A stretch of 64,000 nt of DNA from CAWAVN01 sp963825075 (GTDB taxonomy: Bacteria; Planctomycetota; Planctomycetia; Planctomycetales; Planctomycetaceae). The stretch is from contig CAWGRX010000040.1 in assembly GCA_963825075.1 (NCBI GenBank), forward strand, positions 52,093 to 116,092, given 5' to 3'. The position numbers and the translations under genes were made by a program. The notes under the pieces were generated by a model. The model was not told the origin of the DNA. It worked only from the letters and a program-made list of their open reading frames with translations, and did no database searches. This document shows, one piece after another, positions 63,776-64,000 of this stretch; within the stretch, counting starts at the first letter, position 1, and every line of letters starts with the position of its first letter.

Positions 63776-64000
63776 TGTTTGGCTCTCTCCCATTTTAGGC
63801 AATTCCATTTGCAAACGACACGCCGGCGGGAATCTTCATTTTTTTGCGCCGATGCAACTTTTCGCGAATTTCGAATCTTGCAAACTCTGCGGCGCGAAGG
63901 CATTATGTTAAATGTACGCGTGTATATTTAGCTTGTGGCGCAAAGTGCCCTCTATAGGGTAGAAACACACGTGTACTCGTAGTTGAGGTTATGCACAGTA

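Overview
The window looks like chromosomal DNA of a planctomycete, probably Pirellulales-like (inference). The support is family content: a DUF1559 pseudopilin-like protein, a DUF1501 Tat-type protein, a PQQ-propeller lipoprotein, two sialate-O-acetylesterase-like (SASA) secreted esterases, a CxxCH protein with QW-like repeats, HlyD/M50 membrane fusions, and many GGCTAGCGCC-core repeats between genes.

Layout. 1-4.9 kb: CxxCH/QW protein, a frameshifted class III cyclase, a DUF2007-like protein and nadD. 4.9-10.9 kb: a divergent membrane locus with a GAF-HlyD protein on the minus strand, and an HlyD adaptor plus an unusual PqqD-like/M50-protease/HlyD fusion on the plus strand. 11-12.9 kb: small BON and hypothetical proteins and a frameshifted methyltransferase. 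13-19.6 kb: aldo/keto reductase, then the 2-oxoglutarate dehydrogenase set sucA-sucB-lpd. 19.6-23.7 kb: PQQ lipoprotein and a sugar-ABC binding protein plus ATPase without a permease. 23.7-27.5 kb: dnaG-rpoD. 28.1-29.3 kb: a lower-GC island with a Panacea-type antitoxin, an 84-aa partner and a transposase relic. 29.5-35 kb: esterase, DUF1501, an internally deleted PIN toxin, and a DapA-like/enolase-superfamily pair. 35-40.4 kb: stress-like protein, DUF1559, ArsR regulator, a 38-bp REP array, a TctC-membrane fusion and an ACT protein. 40.7-42.2 kb: an intact 1476-bp insertion sequence. 42.2-48.1 kb: a Tad pilus block (two pilin-like genes, cpaB, tadA, tadB, tadC). 48.7-57.8 kb: envelope and polyprenol-type glycosyltransferases and a sigma-54 activator. 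58.3-63.6 kb: halogenase-like flavoprotein, second esterase, HEAT protein and a ThiF/MoeB-type enzyme.

Three things stand out. (1) At least six genes, about one per 10 kb, are broken by single-base shifts while both halves stay well conserved. This suggests residual indel errors in the assembly, though real phase variation or decay cannot be excluded by reading. (2) The intergenic DNA is layered with repeats: REP-like GGCTAGCGCC units, two almost identical 152-bp MITEs (one with a visible ~10-bp target duplication inside a REP), AT-rich ATCCGAA elements, nested palindromes and heptamer tracts. (3) The best candidates for undescribed biology are the PqqD-like/M50/HlyD locus (4.9-10.8 kb), the Panacea antitoxin with its unassigned 84-aa partner (28.2-29.0 kb), and the Tad block with two divergent pilins separated by a perfect 13-bp stem-loop.

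No rRNA, tRNA or CRISPR array was recognised. All family assignments come from reading motifs; no database search was run.
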